A stretch of 7,775 nucleotides of DNA from an uncultured Candidatus Peregrinibacteria bacterium (GTDB taxonomy: Bacteria > Patescibacteriota > Gracilibacteria > Peribacterales > Peribacteraceae), in the NCBI GenBank assembly GCA_913054215.1, contig CAJXJE010000034.1, forward strand, positions 1 through 7,775. The letters are read 5' to 3'. Below, in pieces: positions 1 to 6,359 of the stretch. Position numbers and translations under genes: made by a program. The notes beneath the pieces were generated by a model. The model did no database searches, had not been told where the DNA came from, and worked only from the letters and a program-made list of their open reading frames with translations. Position 1 is the stretch's first letter; each line of letters begins with the position of its first letter.

Positions 1-3000
1 CTCAGGCAGCACTTGCAGAAGACGGCGAACGAATACAAGAGTTTGTCAAAAAATATCAGAGCTTCTTCGGCAAAGAAAATCTCTTCTTCGAGCTCATGGA
101 ACTACCAAATGTCACGGGGCAAATAGAGATTAACCAACAACTCATTCACTGGGCGAAAGAATTGAATGTTCCCGTAGTCGCCACGTGCAATAGTCACTAC
201 TGCAACCCCGAAGACGCCGAAGCACACGATGTACTCCTGTGTATCCAAAAAAATGCACACGTTGATGACCCGAGCAGATTTTCTATGCGTGATAGTGATT
301 TTTCTATGCGACCGTTTGAGGAAATGGAAACCATGTTTGCTCATATCCCCGAAGCACTGGAAAACACACGAGAGATTGCCGACCGCTGTGAGGTTTCTTT
401 CGATTTTGATACCTACCACATTCCAAAATTCCCTACACCAAAGAAAATAACGGAGACTGAATTTCTCCGCACAAAATGCGAGGAAGGTTTTGCGCTACGA
501 TACCCAAATCCAACAGAAGAACATACCGAACGTATGGATTACGAACTGGGGATTATTGAAAAAATGGGATTCTCCGGCTACTTCTTGATTGTCGCAGATT
601 TTGTAAACGAAGCAAAAAGCCGCGGTATCATCGTCGGACCTGGACGTGGATCTGCTGCGGGATCGTTGGTAAGTTACTGCCTCGGCATCACCGCACTCGA
701 CCCCATAGAACATGGCCTGCTATTTGAACGATTTTTGAATCCGGAACGTGTATCCATGCCGGATGTCGATATCGATTTTGCCGATAACCGCCGTGACGAA
801 GTGCTGGACTATGTACGAGAGAAATACGGAGAAGAAAAGGTAGTGCAAATTTGCACCTTCGGAACACTCGCAGCGCGCGCTGCAGTAAAAGATGTAGGCC
901 GCGCCTATGGAGTACCGTTTCTTGAAATGAATTCATTGGCAAAGCTCATCCCCGAGCGCCCAGGAACTACACTCTCGGAAGCTCTGGAAACTCCGGAGCT
1001 CAAAAATGCCTACGACACGAACGAAACCTATCACAAGATTATCGACACTGCTCTCAAGCTAGAAGGAAAGGCCCGTCACGTCTCTGTGCACGCCTGTGGA
1101 GTGATTATTACGGAAGAGCCTACAGTGCACTACACAAGCCTCCAACGAGCTCCAAAAGACGACACTACTATCATCACACAGTCATCTGCAAAACCACTAG
1201 AATCCTTAGGTCTCCTCAAGATGGATTTCTTAGGACTCATGAACCTCACCGTTATTCAAACAACTCTGGAGATTATTGAACGAACGAAAGAGGAGGGTAT
1301 CGATATTGCAACCATACCGTTGGACGATAAGAAGACATTTGCACTACTCCAAAAAGGCGACACCACTGGAGTGTTCCAGCTGGAGTCAGGAGGAATGCGC
1401 CGATATCTCAAGCAGCTCAAGCCAACCGAATTCAGTGATATCGTGGCTATGGTGTCGTTGTATCGTCCAGGACCAATGGAATGGATCCCGAGCTACATCA
1501 AACGAAAGCATGGTCGCGAAGAGGTGAAATACATTCACGAAGACTTAGAACCTATTCTCAAGCCTACGTACGGTATTGGAGTCTATCAGGAGCAGATCTT
1601 GCAGATCGCACGGGTATTTTCAGGATTTTCTCTAGGTCAGGCAGATATACTCAGAAAAGCGATCGGAAAGAAGGTGAAATCTGAACTCGACGAGCAGCGA
1701 CAGAAATTTATTGATGGCGCTGTAGAAAAAAAGTATGACAAGAAGCTTGCTGAAAAAATATTTGATGATGTCATCACGCCATTTGCAGGATATGGATTTA
1801 ACAAATCGCATGCTGCAGGATACGCGCGCATCGCATATGAAACTGCATATCTGAAAGCTAATTATCCTACAGAATTTATGGCTGCACTACTCTCTGCCGA
1901 TGCCGGGCGCACAGACCGTGTGATGATTGAGATTGAAGAATGTCGATCGATGGGCATCGAAGTGCTGCCACCAGATATCAACCAGTCTCTGCGTCACTTC
2001 ACCGCTCTACCTAGCAAAAAAAGGGGGAAACCAAGTGCAATTCGATTTGGTCTCACTGCCATAAAAGGTATCGGAGATAGTTCGGTATTGCAGATTATTG
2101 CTGCACGAGAAGAGGGAGGAAAGTTCGAGGGAATCGAAGATTTTGCAAAGCGTATTCCTTCAAAGGTACTCAACAAAAAAACACTCGAAGCACTCGCAAA
2201 ATCCGGTTCCTTGGATTCGATGGCAGACCGTAGCAAAGTGGTGACACACTACGATAAAGTCGTAGACTTTGCGAAATCCATTGGGGATGTCAGCAGCCAG
2301 CAAACCGATTTGTTCGAACAAATGGAAGATACCGAAGCCGCAAAAATAGAGTTCCCTAAAACCCCAGAAGCAACCACACAGCAAAAATTACAGTGGGAAA
2401 AAGAAACTCTCGGCATGTATGTTACTAGTCATCCACTAGCAGGTCTTAGCAAGTATATCGGCAAAAAGGCTCACCTTACGAAGTCACTCACCAACAAGGA
2501 TGTCGGCAGGAAGATCACGCTTGCCGGTATTGTGGAAGGGGTAAAGAAGATCACCACAAAGAAGGGGGACACCATGGCGATCATTTTTTTAGAAGACCCT
2601 ACCGGAAAAATAGAAGTTACACTGTTCCCACGCACGTATGCAACTGCTGCAGAGTACTTGGAACAACCGGATACGGTCGTCATTATCGGTGGCACGTTAG
2701 ATAATCGCGCGGGACAGTTGCAGCTCCGTGCTGATGCCATCAAAAAGGCTTCGTTGTCTCGCATGATTGAGCGTGCGAAAAAAGATGGATTCTTTGATGA
2801 AGCGGAAGCTGAGCGTGGCCTTACTCTTACGAAGGCAACACTCGAAGAAGAGCACGTAGAAGTGTTGGATGAAGAAGGAAATGTGATTGCCGGAGAAACA
2901 ATGCAAGTAAAAGAAGACACCGTATCCGATGAATTCCTCGGTCCCCTTGGACAATGGATTCTCAACGGCATGAAGATAGAAGAAGCCCTAGACGCAACTG

Positions 3001-3284
3001 TAAAAACGCTCACAGAAAAACCAAAAGGGAAAAGGGGAAACGTGAAAAGAGAGGAAGAAAAAAGCGATAGTCGTATTTCCATTCATACGATTAATCTCCC
3101 CTCTCGTGCTCCCAAGAAAATGCTACTCGATATTAAACACACGCTCGAAACGTACCCCGGAAAAGAGAAGGTGCAATTAAAAATAGGTGAGCAGACTATT
3201 CCACTCCCGATGACCGTGAATATGTCTGTCATTCTCGAAAAGAAGTTACAAGAGATACAGGACCAGTATGAAGTAACTGCATGA
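1..3284 (+). CDS. dnaE: DNA polymerase III alpha subunit, 5'-truncated by window
   Basis: This is the catalytic subunit of the replicative polymerase, which extends DNA at the fork bound to the beta clamp. The frame is open from base 3, so the ATG at 96 is internal. About 1093 residues are visible; comparison with the E. coli alpha subunit suggests roughly 160-180 N-terminal residues are missing. In order I see the end of the PHP domain (HY motif near 195-200), the palm motif PDVDIDF (759-779), the third catalytic Asp in KMDFLGL (Asp at 1224-1226), YRPGPM (about 1461), GYGFNKSH (about 1788), a helix-hairpin-helix region (about 2050-2230), a clamp-binding motif QTDLF (2301-2315), an OB fold (about 2490-2760) and a C-terminal domain (about 3075-3260). 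Two oddities: Asn replaces a usual PHP metal-binding Asp (189-191), and a linker of about 90 charged residues separates the OB fold from the C-terminal domain. It stops at TGA. The identification is secure. Confidence 0.97.
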   Translation, partial: QAALAEDGERIQEFVKKYQSFFGKENLFFELMELPNVTGQIEINQQLIHWAKELNVPVVATCNSHYCNPEDAEAHDVLLCIQKNAHVDDPSRFSMRDSDFSMRPFEEMETMFAHIPEALENTREIADRCEVSFDFDTYHIPKFPTPKKITETEFLRTKCEEGFALRYPNPTEEHTERMDYELGIIEKMGFSGYFLIVADFVNEAKSRGIIVGPGRGSAAGSLVSYCLGITALDPIEHGLLFERFLNPERVSMPDVDIDFADNRRDEVLDYVREKYGEEKVVQICTFGTLAARAAVKDVGRAYGVPFLEMNSLAKLIPERPGTTLSEALETPELKNAYDTNETYHKIIDTALKLEGKARHVSVHACGVIITEEPTVHYTSLQRAPKDDTTIITQSSAKPLESLGLLKMDFLGLMNLTVIQTTLEIIERTKEEGIDIATIPLDDKKTFALLQKGDTTGVFQLESGGMRRYLKQLKPTEFSDIVAMVSLYRPGPMEWIPSYIKRKHGREEVKYIHEDLEPILKPTYGIGVYQEQILQIARVFSGFSLGQADILRKAIGKKVKSELDEQRQKFIDGAVEKKYDKKLAEKIFDDVITPFAGYGFNKSHAAGYARIAYETAYLKANYPTEFMAALLSADAGRTDRVMIEIEECRSMGIEVLPPDINQSLRHFTALPSKKRGKPSAIRFGLTAIKGIGDSSVLQIIAAREEGGKFEGIEDFAKRIPSKVLNKKTLEALAKSGSLDSMADRSKVVTHYDKVVDFAKSIGDVSSQQTDLFEQMEDTEAAKIEFPKTPEATTQQKLQWEKETLGMYVTSHPLAGLSKYIGKKAHLTKSLTNKDVGRKITLAGIVEGVKKITTKKGDTMAIIFLEDPTGKIEVTLFPRTYATAAEYLEQPDTVVIIGGTLDNRAGQLQLRADAIKKASLSRMIERAKKDGFFDEAEAERGLTLTKATLEEEHVEVLDEEGNVIAGETMQVKEDTVSDEFLGPLGQWILNGMKIEEALDATVKTLTEKPKGKRGNVKREEEKSDSRISIHTINLPSRAPKKMLLDIKHTLETYPGKEKVQLKIGEQTIPLPMTVNMSVILEKKLQEIQDQYEVTA

Positions 3285-3294
3285 TATGAAAAAA

Positions 3295-3326
3295 AACTGA
3301 AAAATGGAAAAACTGAAAAATGGAAA
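3295..3326. repeat. 16-bp tandem repeat, two perfect copies
   Basis: The unit AACTGAAAAATGGAAA occurs twice in perfect tandem, starting 11 bases after the dnaE stop. The flanking A-runs extend the match slightly on both sides. It is noncoding in context. It is one half of a facing pair with the inverted relative at 3346-3373. Confidence 0.9.
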
Positions 3327-3329
3327 AGA

Positions 3330-3335
3330 TATAAT
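3330..3335 (+). promoter_or_regulatory. candidate -10 box for tsaC
   Basis: A perfect TATAAT sits in the gap between dnaE and tsaC, 38 bases before the tsaC ATG. There is no convincing -35 hexamer: the expected position falls inside the A-rich 16-bp repeat. If used, it would give a leader of about 30 nt without a Shine-Dalgarno sequence. It lies in the loop of an imperfect foldback formed by the flanking repeats. AT-rich context makes chance matches likely. Confidence 0.4.
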
Positions 3336-3345
3336 AGATTTACTT

Positions 3346-3373
3346 CATTTCAGATTTTCAACATTTCAAATTT
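3346..3373. repeat. degenerate 16-bp repeat, inverted relative of 3295-3326
   Basis: CATTTCAGATTTTCAA is followed directly by CATTTCAAATTT; the first 12 bases agree at 11 positions, so the period is 16. Its reverse complement resembles the upstream 16-bp unit (about 12 of 16 after rotation). The segment 3348-3359 can pair with 3307-3318 at 11 of 12 positions. It abuts the tsaC start codon. Confidence 0.6.
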
Positions 3374-3991
3374 ATGCAGGTCCTACCAGTATCAGACGAC
3401 AGCATACAAGAAGCCCTACAAATTCTACGAACGGGAGGCGTCGTCGCGCATGCAACAGAAACCTGTTACGGACTTGCGTGCGATCTACAAAACCCAGAGG
3501 CTGTTGACCGTCTATTTGCCATAAAGCAGAGATCTGACGATCAACCGGTCAGCGCACTTTTTAAAGATATCGAACAGGCGCAGGTATTTTTGGAATGGAA
3601 CGAAGAGGCATCACAAATGGCAGCAGGCAATCTGCCCGGCCCACTCACGATTATCCTTAAACTACGACATGATGCTCCCCACATGCTTTACGTCACCCCA
3701 ATCACTAATAACCAATCACTAATAACTATTGGGCTGAGAATTAGCTCACACCCGACTACACGATCATTAATAGAACGTTTCGGTTCTCCACTCTCCACAA
3801 CCTCTGCAAACATTCACGGGCAGCCCAATACCTTCAGCCCAGAAGATATCCAGAAGCAATTTGCAGACGCAGGTCACAAGCCAGATCTCATCCTCGATGA
3901 TGGCGCATTAGAGCCTACAGATGCATCTACAGTAATAGATATATCTGAGGGAGTGCTGCATGTGCTGCGAAAAGGAGATATTGGAGTGTAA
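3374..3991 (+). CDS. tsaC: L-threonylcarbamoyladenylate synthase (TsaC/Sua5/YrdC family)
   Basis: The family makes threonylcarbamoyl-AMP from threonine, bicarbonate and ATP, the first step of the universal t6A37 modification of ANN-decoding tRNAs; the partners TsaB and TsaD are not in the window. The 205 residues form a single YrdC domain, near the short TsaC length and without the extra C-terminal Sua5 domain. Visible motifs are GGVVAHATETCYGL (21-34), the KQR substrate-binding motif (51-53), PGPLT (88-92), IGLRISSHP (119-127) and TTSAN (142-146). The usual Pro of the PTET motif is Ala here (HATET). The loop between PGPLT and the GLR strand is about seven residues longer than in typical members and coincides with a 14-bp DNA duplication. 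The start is bounded by an in-frame TAG at 3335-3337, and no Shine-Dalgarno precedes it. Confidence 0.93.
   Translation: MQVLPVSDDSIQEALQILRTGGVVAHATETCYGLACDLQNPEAVDRLFAIKQRSDDQPVSALFKDIEQAQVFLEWNEEASQMAAGNLPGPLTIILKLRHDAPHMLYVTPITNNQSLITIGLRISSHPTTRSLIERFGSPLSTTSANIHGQPNTFSPEDIQKQFADAGHKPDLILDDGALEPTDASTVIDISEGVLHVLRKGDIGV
3699..3726. repeat. 14-bp perfect tandem duplication inside tsaC
   Basis: CAATCACTAATAAC occurs twice in exact tandem within the coding sequence. It encodes part of the stretch TPITNNQSLITI, which is longer than the matching loop in related proteins. Fourteen is not a multiple of three, so gain or loss of one unit would shift the frame. Confidence 0.92.
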
Positions 3992-3992
3992 T

Positions 3993-4013
3993 CGTTTTCC
4001 GTTTTCCGTTTTC
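3993..4013. repeat. 7-bp tandem repeat, three perfect copies
   Basis: CGTTTTC is repeated three times, starting two bases after the tsaC TAA stop. It fills the region where a -35 element for nrdR would be expected. No inverted partner is visible nearby. Confidence 0.9.
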
Positions 4014-4018
4014 CTCTT

Positions 4019-4024
4019 TACACT
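4019..4024 (+). promoter_or_regulatory. candidate -10 box for leaderless nrdR transcript
   Basis: TACACT ends six bases before the nrdR ATG, so a start site at the usual distance would fall on or next to the start codon. No Shine-Dalgarno sequence precedes the ATG, and no good -35 hexamer is visible because that region is the CGTTTTC repeat. The match to TATAAT is four of six, so this rests mainly on the parallel spacing before aspS and the nuclease gene. Confidence 0.33.
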
Positions 4025-4030
4025 GCCTAT

Positions 4031-4474
4031 ATGCACTGTCCCCGTTGCAAATCAGAAGATACCTCTGTTGTGGATTCACGCCTTGCAGAAGATGGTCGTG
4101 CCGTGCGTCGTCGTCGCGAATGCGTAAAGTGCCAACACCGATTTACAACGTTTGAGAGACAAGAGATGAGTAATCTGATCGTCGTAAAACGCGACGGTAC
4201 TCGCGAGCCGTATAGTAGAACTAAACTAGAGCGTGGTATTTGGATTGCCTGTACCAAGAGGCCTATTACCCAAGACCAGATAGATAAGATGCTGACGAAG
4301 CTGGAGGAAAAGTGGGGTGGCAACAAGAAAGAAGTAGCCTCTTCCACTATCGGCAATGACGTGATGAAGGAGATCAAGCGTATCGACAAAGTCGCCTATA
4401 TCCGTTTTGCCTCAGTACACCGCGAATTTAAGGACGTAGAGGAGTTTAAGGAAGCGATGAACAAGCTGCTTTGA
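4031..4474 (+). CDS. nrdR: Transcriptional repressor NrdR
   Basis: NrdR represses ribonucleotide reductase genes, sensing ATP and dATP through its ATP-cone. The 147-residue length is typical of the family. The N-terminal zinc ribbon has its four cysteines at positions 3, 6, 31 and 34 (MHCPRC and CVKC), followed by HRFTTFER. The ATP-cone spans about residues 48-138, starting with VVKRDGTREPYSRTKL and ending with VAYIRFASVHREF. No ribonucleotide reductase gene and no convincing NrdR box pair is present here, so its targets lie elsewhere. The start is fixed by the canonical MHCP opening; no ribosome binding site is seen. The TGA stop overlaps the first base pair of the downstream repeat foldback. 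Confidence 0.97.
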   Translation: MHCPRCKSEDTSVVDSRLAEDGRAVRRRRECVKCQHRFTTFERQEMSNLIVVKRDGTREPYSRTKLERGIWIACTKRPITQDQIDKMLTKLEEKWGGNKKEVASSTIGNDVMKEIKRIDKVAYIRFASVHREFKDVEEFKEAMNKLL

Positions 4475-4554
4475 GGATTACGAGGAGTACAAAGAAAGCG
4501 AGGAAAGCGAAGACCCTCGTCTTCTTTGCACTCTTCGCCTTCTTCGTAATCCTC
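4473..4554. repeat. facing arrays of 9-bp units forming a long foldback
   Basis: The left arm reads as consecutive nonamers GAGGATTAC, GAGGAGTAC, AAAGAAAGC, GAGGAAAGC, then GAAGAC. The right arm, reverse complemented, reads GAGGATTAC, GAAGAAGGC, GAAGAGTGC, AAAGAAGAC. Both arms are therefore built of related purine-rich 9-mers in opposite orientation. The outer 11 bp pair perfectly (4473-4483 with 4544-4554). An inner 19-bp stem (4485-4503 with 4515-4533) pairs at 16 positions, around an 11-base loop at 4504-4514. Seven A residues follow on the + strand, so it lacks the T-tract of an intrinsic terminator on either strand. It may still end or stabilise the nrdR message. Confidence 0.85.
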
Positions 4555-4564
4555 AAAAAAATGC

Positions 4565-4593
4565 TAGAAACCCCTACCCAAAGCCCGTACAAT
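4565..4593 (+). promoter_or_regulatory. candidate promoter for leaderless aspS transcript
   Basis: TAGAAA (4565-4570) and TACAAT (4588-4593) are separated by 17 bases, matching a housekeeping sigma promoter at four of six and five of six positions. The -10 box ends seven bases before the aspS ATG, so the predicted start site falls on the start codon. The absence of a Shine-Dalgarno sequence agrees with a leaderless message. Confidence 0.5.
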
Positions 4594-4600
4594 CCTCTCG

Positions 4601-6358
4601 ATGTTACGCACTCACACCTGCGGCGAACTACGAGTAGATCATGAGGATTCAGAGGCGACTCTTTGTGGTTGGGTTCACCGTCGAAGAGACCATGGGGGCT
4701 TAATCTTTATCGATCTTCGCGACCGATACGGGTTTACCCAAGTGGTGTTTGAGCCAGAGAACAAAGAGCAGTTTTCCCTAGCCGAAAAAATACGCCCAGA
4801 GTGGGTACTCAAAGTGAACGGAAAAGTCCGCGGACGCGTGGATGGTGCGGTGCGAGACGACAACCCAACTGGTGCTATCGAGATAGTGGTGGGCGAAACT
4901 ACCGTGCTCAATGAATCAAAAACGCCACCATTCGAGATCGATCAAGATAAAGATATCGGCGAAGAAATACGACTGGAATACCGGTTTCTGGACCTGCGTC
5001 GAACACGTATGCAGAAAAACCTGCAGCAACGACATGACATCGTGCATTGCATCCGTGAATTCTTCCATAAGAATGATTTCTTAGAGATCGAAACACCGAT
5101 CCTTGTGAAAGGGACACCGGAGGGTTCGCGCGAGTATCTGGTCCCCTCCAGGCTCCATCACGGTCAATTTTATGTGCTCCCACAAAGCCCACAGCAACTC
5201 AAACAGCTACTAATGGTTGCGGGTATCGACAAGTACTTCCAAGTACCGAGGTGTTTCCGAGACGAAGATCAACGTGGAGACCGCCAACCAGAATTTACCC
5301 AGTTCGAGATAGAGATGAGCTTCGTCGAACAAGAAGATGTCATCGAAGTCATGGAGAAATGTTTCATCGACCTCACCGCAAAGATTCGGCCCGATAAAAA
5401 AATCCAATCCACACCATTCCCTCGCATGACCTATAAAGATGCGATGGAAACATATGGGTCGGATAAGCCTGACCTACGCTTTGAACTGAAGTTTACGGAT
5501 GTCTCTGATATCGCTGCCGACTGCGGTTTCTCTGTCTTCTCTGGAATCGTAAAAGACGGTGGCGTGGTAAAGGCAATGAATGTTCCTGGCGGTAGCAGTT
5601 TGAGTCGTAAAGATATTGATAACCTCACAGACCTCGCGCAACGTCACGGCGCAAAGGGACTTGCGTGGGTGCGTACCGGAGAAGACTCGGGCCCTGTGGT
5701 AAAGAATGCTGGCGAGAAGTTCTTGAAGGAACTCAGCACAGCAACCGGCTCTAAAGATGGGGATTTAATTTTCTTCGCAGCTGGTAAGTACCCACATGCA
5801 CTCGAGCCACTCGGGGAAGTGCGCAAAGCCGTAGCGCACAAACTAGAGATAGTCGACACCTCTGTCTGGAGCTACGTGTGGATTACGGACTTTCCCATGT
5901 TCGAAAAGAGTAAAGAAACTGGTGCTATTGGCGCTGTGCATCACCCGTTCACACGGCCACATCCAGAGGATGAGAAGTTGATGGAATCCGACCCGCTCGC
6001 AGCCCATGCTATCGCCTACGACTTGGCACTCGACGGAAACGAAATTGGTGGTGGATCGATGCGAATTCACGAACGTGATCTCCAGAAAAAGATCTTTGAT
6101 ATCCTCAGCATTACCGAAGAGGATGCAGACCAACGTTTCGGTCACCTCCTCCGTGCCTTTGAGTATGGTGCACCACCACATGGTGGTATCGCCATGGGAC
6201 TCGACCGTGTGTGTATGATCTTCGCCGATGAACCCAACATTCGCGAAGTCATCGCCTTCCCCAAAGACCAAAAAGCAAAAGACTTGATGCTCGGTTCTCC
6301 GAGTGAAATGCCTACAGAACAACTAACAGAGCTCGGTATTGCGATTCTGGAAGACTAG
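4601..6358 (+). CDS. aspS: Aspartate--tRNA(Asp/Asn) ligase, probably non-discriminating
   Basis: This class IIb synthetase charges tRNA-Asp with aspartate. The 585 residues match the bacterial type, which carries a GAD insertion absent from archaeal and eukaryotic forms. In order: OB-fold anticodon domain (about 1-105, with WVHRRRDHGGLIF), motif 1 (about 157-168, FLEIETP), flipping loop (169-182, KGTPEGSREYL), motif 2 (218-241, CFRDEDQRGDRQPEF), GAD insertion (about 285-415), and motif 3 (527-540, HGGIAMGLDRV). His31 and Gly82 match the residues linked to relaxed tRNA-Asn recognition in the Pseudomonas aeruginosa enzyme, so it probably also forms Asp-tRNA-Asn for GatCAB; that complex is not in the window. 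The ATG at 4601 aligns with the family N-terminus. The next gene begins one base after its TAG stop. Confidence 0.97.
   Translation: MLRTHTCGELRVDHEDSEATLCGWVHRRRDHGGLIFIDLRDRYGFTQVVFEPENKEQFSLAEKIRPEWVLKVNGKVRGRVDGAVRDDNPTGAIEIVVGETTVLNESKTPPFEIDQDKDIGEEIRLEYRFLDLRRTRMQKNLQQRHDIVHCIREFFHKNDFLEIETPILVKGTPEGSREYLVPSRLHHGQFYVLPQSPQQLKQLLMVAGIDKYFQVPRCFRDEDQRGDRQPEFTQFEIEMSFVEQEDVIEVMEKCFIDLTAKIRPDKKIQSTPFPRMTYKDAMETYGSDKPDLRFELKFTDVSDIAADCGFSVFSGIVKDGGVVKAMNVPGGSSLSRKDIDNLTDLAQRHGAKGLAWVRTGEDSGPVVKNAGEKFLKELSTATGSKDGDLIFFAAGKYPHALEPLGEVRKAVAHKLEIVDTSVWSYVWITDFPMFEKSKETGAIGAVHHPFTRPHPEDEKLMESDPLAAHAIAYDLALDGNEIGGGSMRIHERDLQKKIFDILSITEEDADQRFGHLLRAFEYGAPPHGGIAMGLDRVCMIFADEPNIREVIAFPKDQKAKDLMLGSPSEMPTEQLTELGIAILED
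6349..6353 (+). promoter_or_regulatory. Shine-Dalgarno-like site within aspS 3' end
   Basis: GGAAG ends six bases before the ATG at 6360, inside the last codons of aspS. It supports 6360 as the start of the charged-protein gene over the in-frame TTG at 6339. It is the only clear site of this kind in the window, which suggests this gene is translated from the aspS message. Confidence 0.5.
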
Positions 6359-6359
6359 A

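Noticed and set aside
2471..3082. Minus-strand open frame of 203 codons opposite dnaE
   Set aside because: It is antisense to the conserved OB and C-terminal region of dnaE, is rich in Ser and Phe as expected from reverse reading of Glu/Lys codons, and has no recognisable motif.
3282..3284. Recoded UGA (Gracilibacteria-type glycine)
   Set aside because: dnaE and nrdR both end at TGA at the normal end of their conserved domains, so TGA acts as stop.
3304..3507. Plus-strand open frame starting within the 16-bp repeat
   Set aside because: It begins in repeat DNA and runs out of frame over tsaC, which has clear family motifs.
4473..4520. The 9-bp units as a coding repeat (three residues per unit, EDYEEYKESEES)
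   Set aside because: There is no start codon or ribosome binding site in that frame, it lies between two well-defined genes, and the inverted right arm would not continue the repeat protein.
4473..4554. Intrinsic (Rho-independent) terminator
   Set aside because: The foldback is long and imperfect and is followed by A residues on the + strand; there is no T-tract in either direction.
5843..6322. Minus-strand open frame of 159 codons opposite aspS
   Set aside because: It overlaps the conserved class II motif 3 region of aspS and shows no domain or ribosome binding site of its own.
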